NCBI GenBank assembly: GCA_023846275.1
Contig: CM043877.1
Coordinates: 12,941,107 to 13,005,106, forward strand
Length of the DNA stretch: 64,000 nt
Reading direction: 5' to 3'
DNA from: Vanilla planifolia
Taxonomy: Eukaryota > Streptophyta > Magnoliopsida > Asparagales > Orchidaceae
In this document: positions 52,201 to 63,301 of the stretch, piece by piece
Layout of the letters: every line of letters starts with the position of its first letter
Numbering within the stretch: position 1 is the first letter of the stretch
Translations under genes and position numbers: made by a program
Notes under the pieces: generated by a model
Seen by the model: only the letters and a program-made list of their open reading frames with translations
Database searches by the model: none
Told to the model about the DNA's origin: nothing

Positions 52201-55200
52201 AAACTAAGGTAGAACCAGTATTTTCATAGCTTAATAAAGAACATATGGATGCTATTTCAACGAAGATATCTTTTGAATCTTACCACATAAAGCCCCTTGG
52301 CCAAAGACAATATACAAGATATGACACAAATGCTCAAATTTTATAAGGCAATACAACCATATAGCATGGCACACATTGTATAGACTAAACTAAAATACTT
52401 GTAATAGGCTATAATGCACACGTTGCATGCAAAAACCACACAAAAGTTAATGGCTGCAAAGCAAGGAGAAGTGAGCAGGACAAATGGGAGAACAAAAACC
52501 AACAACTAAAGAAAAGCAAGTCATTGCATGGCTAACACCTAAGGCACCAACGCAAGACACCATATTAGAAGACTAAAGAAAACTTGTGGATAGTATCATA
52601 TTAGTTTAACACTCATGGTCATAGTCGTCCCCCATCTAAACACTAATTGAGTTGAACTAACCAAAGGTATAAGCACAAATTCCCAATAATGTAGTAATAC
52701 ATGTGCATAACTAAATTAAGCCATAGATCAAATGCCTATCTCCAATTTAAAGGCAACCCTAGCTCTTAGAGAATCAATTATTTGTTGCATCTAGCTAAGT
52801 TAAGCTGTAGTCCAAAATTTTCAGAGTTTGGAACTATAATTCTTAGTAGAGGAACAGTTCCTATCCACACAAACTATTTGGGCTGTAATTGGGTATCTAC
52901 TTCAATGCCTATCATGTAAGCCAAAATCATGCTTCCCAATAAGGAGTCAAGTAGCAACCTGTAGCCAAGTCAAGCCATAGAGTAGAGGCACCCTTTGATA
53001 ACCAAAGACAAAGGCTTTAATCACTGATGGAGTTGTATGAAAGCCAAAAAACTTCAATTACCAATAAAGGACCCATTTGTTCATCCTCGACAAGTTTCTG
53101 CCATATATAAAGAATTTCAAGAACCGAAAGGCCAACGCCATAACCCCCATTAGAGTTGAGTTCAATAGCGATCTACTCAATTTAGTAATTTGCTTCCCCA
53201 ACTCAAATATTAAATGGAGATACTTGTAATCCCTGACAGAGCAACTGCGATACATTGCGGAGAATAATTCACATGGGTCCGATCAAATCAAGCCAGAATA
53301 GACCAAATGCTCCCTCTAATAATCAAAAGCTAAGCAAAAATGTATCTTATATTTTTCGTTCACGCTTCAAGTGTTGTGTTTCCATTCTTTCCGATGACCA
53401 CATTGGGGCAGCTTGAGGATTTGCGAGAATGGCAAATTGGCCCGTCGACTGATGGAGCGAGCTTCATCGAGTAGCAAAAAGAATACCAAAGATTAAAAAA
53501 GGAGTGGTAGAAGGGCTTGCGTAAATAGGAAACGACACAAATGTCTGAACATGGCCCAACTCCTGATATATAGAGGTTTGAAGGCTAAGAAGGCCAAAGC
53601 AGCAGTGCATGCTCTGTCATCCAACAATGTCTATAAAGAATCCGAGCAAATAAACTTTCACAATTAGGTATATTGCAAAAACCAAATGTGGCTTCAAGGG
53701 ACAAAACAAAGGTTAGGGGAACTTCAACAGACCATTTGAATCCTTCAAACTTGGAAAAAGGAAAGGCCATCAGGATTTGTGAAGATGAATTCCAACAAAG
53801 AAAGAGAATGGAAATGGATGATGCAAAGGATTATGCAATAATAGATAGGATTTGATTTCTGAATCGAACTGCAATTCCAAACAAGATTTGGAAGAAGATT
53901 CGAGAAATGAGGCAGAATTAGCTTTGGAAAGAAAAGCTCTATTTTCATGATATGGATCAATCCTTGTAATAGGATTATCCCACTTAACTCAGTTCCAGTT
54001 GGCTCTGTACTAGCAATTCCTCAACAAAGAGCATAACCTGTTTGTGGATATGCACCAATGCAAGCCGCAGCAACTGCTGGAGGGAATAATCAAACAGCAA
54101 CTACTTCACAGCGAATGAGATTCAAGGATTCTCTTGCTGAAGGCCTAGCTATTAGTTTGAAGACAAATGGCCAAGTAGTTTGGTCCGCCGAGAATTCCTA
54201 CTCATGTCCCACAAATATCGATGTGTTAAGCATTGCCCCTAAAGACAAGTCCAAGATGGGGTCATCAAGTTGAATCACAGAGCGTGTGCACATCAAGTTG
54301 AAATTCATAAATATGATTTGGTGGGAAAAGTAAATGGGGGGTGACTCTGATCCCCATGAATTGCCTGCACACTTATAACGAGGTGGAGTCACCAAAAAGG
54401 TTATAAAATCCTAGAAATAAGAAGTGGATGCTGCATTTTATACTTTGAAAGCATTAAAGACAGGTATTTGGTTCAGCTGTGAGAACACTGGCAAGCTAAC
54501 GGGCAGCAATTGGCACGGATTTATGGACACCAAACTTCAAACCCAGCTTATCAGCAATAATGTGTGCTCCGGTTTAGTGTATACTTCCCAGCTCTTCCGG
54601 TGATGTACTGGGAAACGAAGAACCTCCTATTGATTGCTTCTGCATTGGGTCAAGCAATCCAAATTGATGGGCAGACCACTGATATGCAACAGTCCAGCTA
54701 TGCATGGTTTTGCATATGGAACTAACTGCACCACTCAAATCAGGCATGTGGCTAGATGGCCCACTTGGAAGAACTTCTTAATACTTTGAATAAGAAGGCC
54801 TTCACACCATGTGTTTTGAATGTGGGAAGATGGGGCACACAACTGGCATGTGAACCATGCATGGTTGCATGCACAGAAATTCAGAGGAAGGAGCAAATAA
54901 GGAGTTGGTTGCACTAAAAGAAAACAATAGAAAGATACAAACTAGAACTTTCAACTTGCTGGAAGAGGAGAGTAACACAACAACAGAAATTGAGACCAGG
55001 CTTGGACCGTGGTTCCAAGTCTAGCCTAGGTGAAGAAGACCTTTGGGAAATATGAATTCTAACAAAAAAGCAGAGCAATGGGAATGTGAAAAATGGAGCG
55101 AAACTGACATTAGACCGACTATTGCTCTTGGGACCGGAAACAAGCCTCAACCTGCCACGGGATCTCAATTGAGTACTGCTGCAACACTACCCTCACAGGT

Positions 55201-58200
55201 GAGCAATCCAAAGGCAAAATAAGTTTATGTTCCTAAGCAGAATTCCCAATTTGTTGGTGGACTGGAAAAAGTTGAACAGTGGGAGGGAAATAATCTGCTT
55301 CTGAACCATAAACAAGAACCCAACAAAATGAGCTCAACTCAAATTCTAAAGGTGCAACCTAGTTTAAACTCGTTGCCAGTCCCTGTTATGCCTTCCTTAA
55401 CTGGTAGTGAGCCGTCTAAATACGTAACTCTGAAGGACTGTATGGAGATATGGCATAAGAGATCAAGTGGCTCTCAAGGTGTAGGCCCTGAGATAGTGCA
55501 ATCGGATTGCCATTTGTATGAGGTCACCAGTAGCCTAATGGAAAGTAAATAGCCTAATCAATAATGAAATGGTGTTGCTCAACTGGGCAAAACCCAAAAA
55601 TGAAGTTAGACTTACAGGTTATTCGAATGAGAGCAACCTCCACCTTCAAATCTTCTTCTTCTACATACAACACGTGCATCAGGTCTATGTGGATGAAATG
55701 TGCATCAAGTCTATGTTTTGCTGGATTGGTACTTCAACTGCATGCCCAAGCATGTAGTGCTTCGGCTCTTTCTTTTCATATAAACATCAGTGATAGTCTG
55801 AAACGTTAGGGGAATCAAATCTCCATCTTCCAAAAATTATTTACAACAAATTGCTAGTCAAAATAATATGCTCTATTAAAAACAAGATCAGATAGCTTCG
55901 ATAGGAGGGATGCCAACACACTTTCAGGTCAGAACTGGCTTTTTTGCTGAACTTTCAGTTGGGTTTTCAGTAGGAATTGTTATTCTTTAGAGAAGGAATG
56001 TGCAGCTTTCGGTACTCCATCTCTCTAGTCAACTTATCACAATTCAGATAGAGCAAGATGGATGAAAATTGTGACTGTTTTGTGCAGCCTATGCTTCAAA
56101 GGACTATATTGTCAACTATGAGGCTTGGCAAATTCAACAAGCCGTGAAGGGTAATGGCCCACTCCTAATTGCAGAAGATTTTAAATTTGTCCTCACACAA
56201 GAGGAAAAAAAGGTGGAAAAAGAGTTCACTTTAATATTTGCCCAATATGAGATTTTAGAGATTATTCAACATTTCTAACTATACGATTTAGGGTTTATGA
56301 GGACTAAATTCACTTGGTGCAACAATAGAGATGGGGAGCTCATTTCTTTGAATGACTCAATAGAGCCTTCCTAAATCTCAATGCAATGCAGCTTTTCCAG
56401 CATACGTTCGCCATCTTCCTAGGATTGCTTTTGATTATCGGTCATTGCATATCCTTTTCACAAATCTTCATTTAGCAAAGAATGTGTATCATCAACAATT
56501 TAAATTGATATAGTTACAATACCCTAAGTCAAGACAAGTTGTGCACTCAGCATGGCAAAGAACAGCCAAAGGTGAGCTTATAGCCTAAAACAATCATTTG
56601 TACCAAATTCATTATGGTTTTGAATGTGTTACATAAGTGGAATAAATGATAACTTGGTAACCTTCATCACAAACCAAGGACAGTTGAAAAAGAAATTCAT
56701 AATTTGCAGATTAAAGAGGCAAAGATGGGCCTAACTGTGAACAAACACACTCACCTTTTGAATCAAATATCACATGACCATAATTCTTTAGCTTAAGAAG
56801 AAACATGGTGGTGATAACATGCTAAATTTAAGTGGGCCATGTTGGTGACGACAATACTACTTTTTCCCATGCATCGGCTATGCAACGGTATAGGAAAAAC
56901 TTCATCCATCGACTAAATTGATGAAGATGGAAATGTTTGTGGTAGCTAAAAAAAATTCAGCACTGTTTACAATAGTTCTGTAATAACAAATGGTGCCCAT
57001 TTCTGGAAAGTCCAGTTCAATTAGACAATCTTCCTTAGGAAGACTGTTTCTGATGGACAAGTTGCCCGCCTATCTATACCATTGAGTATAAAGAAATCAA
57101 AAAAGTTGCCATTGCTATTGGAAAGAATAAAGCTCCTGGTTGTGATGGTATTTTTTACAAAATTTATCCTTAGATATTGGTATATCACCAACAACGATAC
57201 GCTCAAAGAAATTTAGAGTTTATTTTCCAAAGGCCATAAGCTTGCCCATTGGAAAACACATTGGTTGTTCTAATTCTAAGAGAAATAATGTGAGCAAGCT
57301 GAACCACCTTCGACCTATAAGTCTCTGTAATTCAATTTACAAAGTGGCCACAAAGGTCCTTTTTGTTCACCTCAAGACGGTCATTAAAGATATTATTGCT
57401 TAGAAGCAAGGTACTTTCATGTAAATAAGTTCAATCTCAGACAATATCATTTTAGCAAAAGAATTGGCTCATCCTATACACCATTCCATCTCAAAAGAGG
57501 GTTTGATGACTGTTAAGCTTGACATAGATCAAACCTATGACAAAGTTCAGTGGGGCTTTTTGATGTACATGTTGTAACAACTCAACTTTTCAGATATTTG
57601 GTGCAGATGGGTCAGGGCTTGTATTTCGGCTTTTTGTTTTAGTAAAATTTGCAATAGAAAATGTCTTTTATGGATTACGGCCACTAGAGGGCTCAAAGAG
57701 GGATGTCATTTCTCACCATACCTCTTTGCCATTGTATCAAAATATCTTCTGATTCCTATTCAAAGACAGCAAGCCATAGCTCCTATAGTTGGAACCCATG
57801 TGTGCTAGATGCATTGGTTATCTCTCATTTGTTTTTTGTTGATGATGTGAAACTTTATGCATCAGCAATTTGCTTTGCAGTCATTATTTTCAAGAAAATC
57901 TTGCACAATCACAAGATGAAGTGAAACAAGTGGCAAATTATGACAAATCCATGATGCTTTTTAGTAAGGGCATGAACAAGAGAAGGAATTTGATTGCTTG
58001 TGAGCTACATATGCAGCAAACAGTTCAATTGAAGTACCTTGGTATTTCCTTTATTGGAAGTAAACCTAAATCATGTGATTTTGACTTTCTCATTCAAAAA
58101 CTTATTGACAGTGTACATTCTTGGTCAATAAACTCTCTTTCTAATATATTGGTTGAGCCATTGCATGGTAGCAGTTGGCATTATAGCTATTATGGAGAGG

Positions 58201-61200
58201 TTGTGTGTCAATTCCTCTGAGGTTGATCGACAGATCACAAGGTCATTCATTATGTCAATTGGGATAATGTCAATTTGCCAAACGATATGGGGGGCTTTCA
58301 TATTCTTAGATTCCCATTATGATGAAAATTGCTAGCTGCCTGCCATTGTAGGCAATTTGTTGGTCATGAGGATAATTTATAGATTCAAAAACTACAAACA
58401 AAGTATAGCACAAGACAATTGCAATGCCAATGGAAGCATGGTGACTCCTATGTTTGGAAACTGCTTTGCAACTTTTCAATTGGTCATGGACCAAATGATT
58501 TGGCAAGGGATGGTACGAAATGGTCCTCAATGAAAGACAATTGGATTGGCTCAGCTACGATCTCCAAGTGGCTGACTTATGCTAATGTTCATGTGGACGA
58601 ACAAACTACACTATCACTTTGTGAATGCATTTGGCAATTGGAAGATCGATAAGTTTCATTGTGCTTTTGGTGTTGAACTTGTGAATCGCATAACCTGCAA
58701 TCAGCAGATTGGTCATGGACATGGACCAAATGATTTGGCAAGGGATGGTATGAAATGCTCCTCAATGAAAGACAATTGGATTGGCTCAGCTACGATCTCC
58801 AAGTGGCTGACTTATGTTAACGTTCATGTGGACGAACAAACTATACTATCACTTCGTGAATGCATTTGGCAATTGGAAGATTGATTAGTTTCATTGTGCT
58901 TTTGGTGTTGAACTTGTGAATCGCATAACCTGCAATCAGCAGATTAGGCATGCTGTTCAGCATCGATTAGTGTGGCATAATTTGAAGCTCAAGAAGCTGC
59001 CTGCTGCATTGCTCTATAAGCACATATTGCATATGGCCCAATAGCCCATTTTTGGTGCTTGGACGAGGTAAGCTCCAACCCATACGAGAGGATAAGCATT
59101 CTTATGAAGGCTATGCAATGTGGCAATAACTACCAAGTACTAACTCTTTCAACATGGAATTTCAATAATAATGCTATGGCCATGGAGATGTAACACAAAC
59201 GAAACTGTTAATCATGCTTTTTGTGATTGTCATGTAGCTGTTCTAATCTTGAAATATATTTTATAGCAAATGTCGATACAGAATATGGCACGCAAGTTAA
59301 TGGGGATTAACTCAACAGAAACCATCCTATATTTGATGCAATTCCTTGTGGCGACCTCATCATAGGAATTTTTTTAGTTGTGCGACTAACGCTTTTTATT
59401 ACCCATGGAAGAATAGAAATGACAGCTCACTCAAGGCCGTTTCACTCACTGTAGTCCTTATTGAATCTGATTTTGCTTTCGGCATCACAATGCTCCACAT
59501 TTCGGACTAGGGGCCACTAGAACCACTTGAGCCAGAATGGGTTGATGGTAACCTCTATTTATATGTTCTCCCCCCTGGTTGGATTAAAGTAAATTGAGAT
59601 ATTGCCGTCGATAGCAACGAATGGATTGGGCTTGGTATTTATTTGAGACCATAGGGGGACAACCTACTATTATTAGGAAGATTATTTTTTGTTAAAACAA
59701 TCAAAAGCTAAGAACTTCAAACCGAGAGCCAAGGTCAAGGGACTATGCGATCATATCCAACTAGCAATGTTCAATCCAAGGAACCATAAAAAATGCCTCC
59801 CTCAATCAAAGGGCAAACAATCCACACATAGTTGGCCATGATTGAAGCATGTTCTTCAAATTCTCAATGGAAAATAACCCTTGCAAATCTGCAATCGATA
59901 CAACCAACCAAGAAAAGTCTTCAAAATCAGTAACTAAGGCCAAGATTTCCAATGGGATGGCCGCCAGTCTGAGTTCAAATAGATACGGTTGAGACCAAGA
60001 TCCTCCTCTGAAATTATAAGGAAAAACTTAAATGTGCAACAAGCTCAATGAACTCAAGGGTAGATCTACAATAATGGGAACAACCCCTAAACTGATAAGG
60101 ACTCAAAAAATCAGCAAAGAAGGTTGAGCAATTGGTCCCAATGCAAGAAAGCAATCTTTGGAACAATCAATCAACTATGCCAATAAAACATTCATCGACT
60201 GAAGATATTATCCATATCAAATCAACGCACCAACAGATGAACAAAGCTAATACGCTTTCACAACAAAACAGATCCCTACAGTGCATCTGCAAATCATACC
60301 CTTCCCCAAGTGAGTCCATTCTCTAGGTCAAATTAAATGAAATCCTAAGATTGTAACACTCATGTGGAAATTCCCTTTTGAGTTGAGTGGACCAAAAATA
60401 ATAAACACCATAGTTCCTAATGGAGCAATCAATTATGCAAGCTTAGATCGGTCTAACAGCAGCGAAGAATCTCTCTCGAATTAAATCCCTGGGGTAATAA
60501 TACACAAATTAAATCCCTAGTGTAATAAACCACTTGTCAAGCCAAATATAACCTACATTACTAAGAAAACATCTTCCTCAAAGAAGATAATTCATGAAAT
60601 CAATTCAAACCATAGCCACGATAGTACTAATCAGTCCCCAAGATCATAACCTTGTCAGTTTAACAAGACCTAAGGGTCTCACGGATCAAACCCAATTGTC
60701 ACTCCTGTTTACAAGCTGAATATTAATAAGCCATAGAAAATCTCCTATTCACAAGAAAAACATTAGCATGTTTAACAGAATTTTTGGGTTCAACAAAATC
60801 AAAGCAATAAAGCCAACCAAAGCTTATACACTCAACATTAGTAGTCTAAGTCAACAGATTACATATTCAACATTTTTGGCAGGACAACCTCACTCCTACT
60901 TAAAAGATGTACATCAGTGAGACAAAAAGAATCTCCACTCACAAGTTGTACATTGTAAGCTTAATAGAATCTTTGGGATCATTAAATCATAAGCAATGGA
61001 GTCAACAAAAGCTTACAAATCAAACACTATTAAGCCAAGTCAGCAGATTTATCAAGCTATGCAAGGTAGAATCTAGCTTTGTGATTTCACAAGTCAAACA
61101 TTAGTAGATGTTCTGTATCTTAACCAATTCAACAAACACAAGTAGAACAAACATCTTGGAGGCTCCGTGCCAATATGGGTAAACTACAATCAATGTATGG

Positions 61201-63301
61201 GATATAATCATAAACAAACTCCTACACACAAGTTGAATATTAAAAAGCCGAGCAAAATTTCCTATTCACAAGTTGAACATTAGCTGGCCGAACAAAATAT
61301 TTTGTTTCAACCCACAACTTAAACATTAGTAGGCTGAATCAATATATTCAAAAAGCTGTGCAATGTAAAATCCAACTTTTTATTTCACAAGTTAAATATT
61401 AGCAGGTCAAAGTAGTGCATTCTAAACAATTCAACAAACCTGAGGGTTGAAAGGACATCTTGAAGTCTATGCCAATATTGGCAAACTTCAATCAATCTCA
61501 GAGGTGTACTCCTAGACATAAGGACAGCCCCACTCCTACTTAAAAGCTAAATATTAGTAGGCCAAGACAAATATATTGTCCACAAACAAAACCTTTGTAG
61601 GCCGAACAATAATCTTATAATTTGCAAACATTAAGTGCCCGAGCCATTATTATAACAACTTGTGCAAGCCAAAACTAGACCCTCCTCTTTACAAGATGAA
61701 CACTAATAGGCCATGCAATATCTATTGTCCACATGTCAAAAATTAGCTAAAAGGAAATCATCTTATTCAATTAGTCCCAAGCAGTTGAACCAACCCAACT
61801 CACTAACCAATGTCAAGCTTCCCAAGTTCAAATAACCATGTAAGGCCAAGATACCTTCCAAATTTCACAAGCAAAGGCAAATATCTCTTCTCAATTCAAT
61901 AAACCCTAGGGTCAGAATTAAGAAAGCCATAATGCCACCTCAAACCCTTATGAAGTTCATTGTCCTATTTGACATGAATTGGTAACAAAATTGGATGCCA
62001 ACATGAATGTGGATGTCCCTAAGGCAACTATCTTAAATACAATAATGCCAAAACAAAGAACAAAATGTGAAAAGATGATTATAGCTTTGTTGCACCACAA
62101 GAATAAGACACCAAGTTGTAAGTGAAAAAATCTAAATATAGAAGTCAAAAGAATAAGAGTTGATTTGAATATACACCAAGCTGCTAATAGCAGTTACCAC
62201 ACCTATATCTAAGAAAATAGATATCCAAAAATTTAAAGTTAGCTAAAAAGTATACCAACTGCACAAAGCTTTAAACCAATAACTTGAGTAAGAGAGGTTA
62301 TAATGTATTGATTATAGAGACATTCGCATGACGCAAGCAAATACCATGAGCAAAACAAAAGAAAAAGAAAATAGTGACAAAAATAATCAATAAATTAGTT
62401 AGCAAGAATTTTGAAGTTCCAAGAAAATGTGAAGAGTGAAAAGGTCATCCCCTTAAGTTGGCTCAACTATAGTGGACATTTGATGCCACAAAATCTGATT
62501 AAATATGAGCTATGCAAGACAAATATCACTTTACAATAAGCTTTAAATGCACAAGATCATCCTTAATGGTATCTTCACTTGTCAATTTAGGCTTTTAAAA
62601 TCATTAGTTGTTTGTGTTCCTTCATCTCCCTCACACAAACCCATTGGTCTGTATAATCTTAACAATAATGAACCACTTTAGTCGCTTAACTTTGAGTTAT
62701 GCTTGTATTGGAGCTACCTAATACCCCTCTCAAAAAATTCTTTCTAATTTCAACTTTTTGCAAATGCCTATTTACCCATCTCAACATCCTAATTTTTCAA
62801 CACCCATTCATATTTGAGAAGTTCATAAGGAAATAACAAAATTAATAATAAATCAAACTCATTTAAAGACAGTACCTTTGCAGTACCATTTGTACTTGCT
62901 ATGGTATTGTTTTTATGGGTCAATTTCCCAGCATGGTTCAACAAGGCTAGTGATTTAATGCCCAAATTTTCTCCTTCAAAGAAGGAAAAAATGCTGGAAG
63001 GGGAGTGGAACTGCTGGATCAAGGAAGAAGAAAACCATCAAATAATAATTGGTTTGCCAAAAAGTAAAAAATTGATGCATACCTGTGTTATGCTAACTGA
63101 TGGGAATGAAAGCCCAATAAACAAGCCAATCAAAAAGCCCACGAACACCGTCATGATGATCCTTATTCCGTAGTCTGTTTTCCTGATAAGGTCATAGTAT
63201 AACATAAACTTTCAAAACACAATTTAGTTGAGTGTGCATTTTGTTAAAGAAAGACAATGTTCAGTATAATACCTGCGTGCAAGAAGTAAAAGCTTGGCCA
63301 T
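31996..63301 (-). CDS. DUF707 family protein, 14 coding exons
   Basis: Exons are 63301-63273, 63182-63083, 63013-62876, 36693-36589, 36107-36024, 33478-33363, 33257-33156, 33082-32969, 32874-32818, 32736-32670, 32588-32535, 32437-32363, 32279-32244 and 32109-31996. They total 1191 nt, giving 396 aa, the usual family length, and all introns are GT..AG. The start MAKLLLLARR leads into one hydrophobic segment (about 20-36, IMTVFVGFLIGLFIG) ending LSFPSVSIT, the typical family anchor for a type II membrane topology, probably in the Golgi. A linker follows, then the DUF707 domain (about 90-390): FYLRRLWG, KYLLTFTVG, FTIMLFHYDG, KQTKWWYAKRFLHPDIV, FIWDEDLGV (about 210-218), HGLEISQPGL, APVFSRKAWRCVWHMIQ, NDLVHGWGLDF and GVVDSQWIVHQ. 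The family is sometimes labelled 'lysine-ketoglutarate reductase trans-splicing related', a legacy name without enzymatic proof. The acidic WDED motif hints at a glycosyltransferase-like fold, which is inference. Coding intron 3 is about 26.2 kb. Confidence 0.9.
33820..36023. other. Intron 5 of the DUF707 gene, internal part: no gene, one diverged repeat
   Basis: This is most of the 2.5-kb intron between coding exons 5 and 6. Around 34087-34300 a unit of about 115 bp occurs twice, each starting 'gaagttctttgaa.ttaga' and containing 'gttgatatc.agcttagca' or its equivalent. The plus-strand frame at 35065-35250 is serine-rich and has no recognisable domain. Confidence 0.45.
36760..40320. other. 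Intronic AT-rich stretch, no gene
   Basis: No coding region is supported. About 38.75-39.5 kb is extremely AT-rich with stretches dominated by 'tataat' words. Two near-copies of 'ctccttttaagaaaaaaa' plus 'cttgaggcatga' occur at about 39567-39660, suggesting a small local duplication. Confidence 0.4.
41524..41979. repeat. 152-bp tandem repeat, three copies
   Basis: Copies are at 41524-41675, 41676-41827 and 41828-41979, each starting 'atgacccttgttatataatt' and ending '...actcaaaaacattc'. Copies 2 and 3 look identical; copy 1 differs at only a few positions. The array lies inside the RT region of the minus-strand LINE remnant and is AT-rich and non-coding. Confidence 0.95.
43215..43256. repeat. 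(TA)n followed by (CATA)n
   Basis: About 13 TA units run directly into 'catacatacatatata'. A simple microsatellite with a compound end. Confidence 0.9.
45994..46565. repeat. Diverged direct repeat of about 331 bp
   Basis: Two copies start at 45994 ('tatgtcaaagtatt') and 46325 ('tatgtcaaggtatt'). They share further blocks in order: 'aatatcttaa' / 'gacatcttaa' with 'cat.gt.tcatata', 'aatcat.ctc', 'gactatttatcttt' / 'aactattcatctct', and 'caatgatc' / 'aaatgatc'. They are strongly diverged. They lie between the zinc-knuckle remnant and the upstream ORF1 part of the minus-strand LINE, so they may be an insertion or an internal duplication. Confidence 0.6.
46593..47081 (-). pseudogene. Open frame of 162 codons, probable LINE ORF1 remnant
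   Basis: An unusually long open frame for this region. Its C-terminal end, MILFAKEYHDMIWHSGP, matches the spacing of the 'ILFxxEEDYxxVLxxGPW' end of the DUF4283 domain of plant LINE ORF1. The upstream part is rich in W, F and basic residues (WLGHLFWRKIPFFWIFELNCRW) and I do not recognise it independently. Strand and position upstream of the LINE endonuclease fit ORF1. A non-LINE origin remains possible. Confidence 0.45.
47336..47929 (-). pseudogene. Open frame of 197 codons, unrecognised, 5' of LINE ORF1
   Basis: The longest uninterrupted frame in the window. It is acidic to neutral with no transmembrane segment or recognised domain. Near its end it contains an internal duplication, NNLSLGNLSLGNNDLSI, which corresponds in DNA to a short repeated 'ttgcctagggaaag' word at 47389-47416 of the plus strand. 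It lies in the same orientation as the LINE remnant and directly upstream, so a degenerate N-terminal ORF1 or fused 5' LINE sequence is the simplest reading. No conserved motif proves this. Confidence 0.35.
48155..53590. other. Intronic interval between the two LINEs, no gene
   Basis: About 5.4 kb with moderate base composition and many short frames, none with a recognisable domain. Two patches near 50.9-51.35 kb and 52.36-52.6 kb share a vocabulary in similar order ('caatgctaaag', 'gcaaggaga' / 'gcaagagga', 'ggaaaaacca' / 'gaacaaaaacca', 'ctaag.caccaa'), suggesting an old diverged duplication. The 48.66-48.8 kb patch 'tttggttggatgtaatt' resembles the ends of some plant MITEs, but no inverted partner was found. 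Confidence 0.35.
53600..59690 (+). mobile_element. L1-type LINE with RNase H tail, decayed, plus strand
   Basis: ORF1: about 54575-54710, FPALPVMYWETKNLLLIASA, the DUF4283-associated block, then a zinc knuckle at 54812-54853 reading CFECGKMGHTTGM followed by a stop where the last Cys belongs. ORF2: the start near 55793 gives NVRGIKSPSSKNYL (endonuclease N-terminus). At 56137-56340 the endonuclease has GPLLIAEDFKFVLTQEEKK and LYDLGFMRTKFTWCNNRDGE. RT: KNKAPGCDGIFYKIYP (57123), NHLRPISLCNSIYKVATKVL (57300), VKLDIDQTYDKVQWGFL (57514), TRGLKEGCHFSPYLFAI (57684) and the catalytic box HLFFVDDVKLYA (about 57826), with both Asp retained. A zf-RVT-like region is duplicated (58485-58945), and an RNase H start, PPGWIKVN, is at about 59570. 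Many stops and shifts make it non-functional. No clear poly-A tail or target duplication was found. Confidence 0.9.
58485..58945 (+). repeat. 235-bp tandem duplication inside the LINE
   Basis: Copy 1 starts at 58485 ('catggaccaaatgatttggc') and copy 2 at 58720; both run through to '...cagcagatt' (ending 58710 and 58945). They differ at a handful of positions (for example 'tacgaaatggtcc' / 'tatgaaatgctcc'). The 235-bp period is not a multiple of three, so the duplication also shifts the reading frame of the zf-RVT region. Confidence 0.93.
59691..60655. other. Intronic stretch after the LINE, no gene
   Basis: No open frame with a recognisable domain. The first part could still be eroded RNase H or LINE 3' UTR. 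Confidence 0.35.
60656..61750. repeat. Imperfect motif array, 'cacaagttgaacattagtaggcc' type
   Basis: A motif close to 'acaagttgaacattag' followed by 'taggccgaa' recurs many times over 1.1 kb. Examples are near 60712, 60750, 60943, 61065, 61228, 61265, 61310, 61387, 61545 and 61690, with irregular spacing and much divergence. A higher-order period of roughly 190 bp can be seen between about 60703 and 60894, where 'ctcacttctac..aaaag' and 'gaatcttTgGG' blocks return in the same order. It encodes nothing evident. Confidence 0.6.
61751..62875. other. Intronic stretch near the donor of intron 3, no gene
   Basis: AT-rich with no supportable coding region. The short minus-strand frames here have no recognisable domain, and the frame at 63022-62789 is simply exon 3 read through its donor site. 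Confidence 0.45.

Larger units (their letters stand above)
36694..62875 (-). other. About 26.2-kb intron 3 of the DUF707 gene
   Basis: The donor is AAG|GTACTG after exon 3 (62876) and the acceptor is TGCAG|ATT before exon 4 (36693). Both flanking exons are phase 0, and the protein reads straight through from the TNGTAK end of exon 3 into IYEPTNPKGAE of exon 4. The intron holds two LINE copies in opposite orientation, four or more tandem repeats and long AT-rich stretches. Apart from the LINEs I found no independent gene inside it. Confidence 0.8.
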
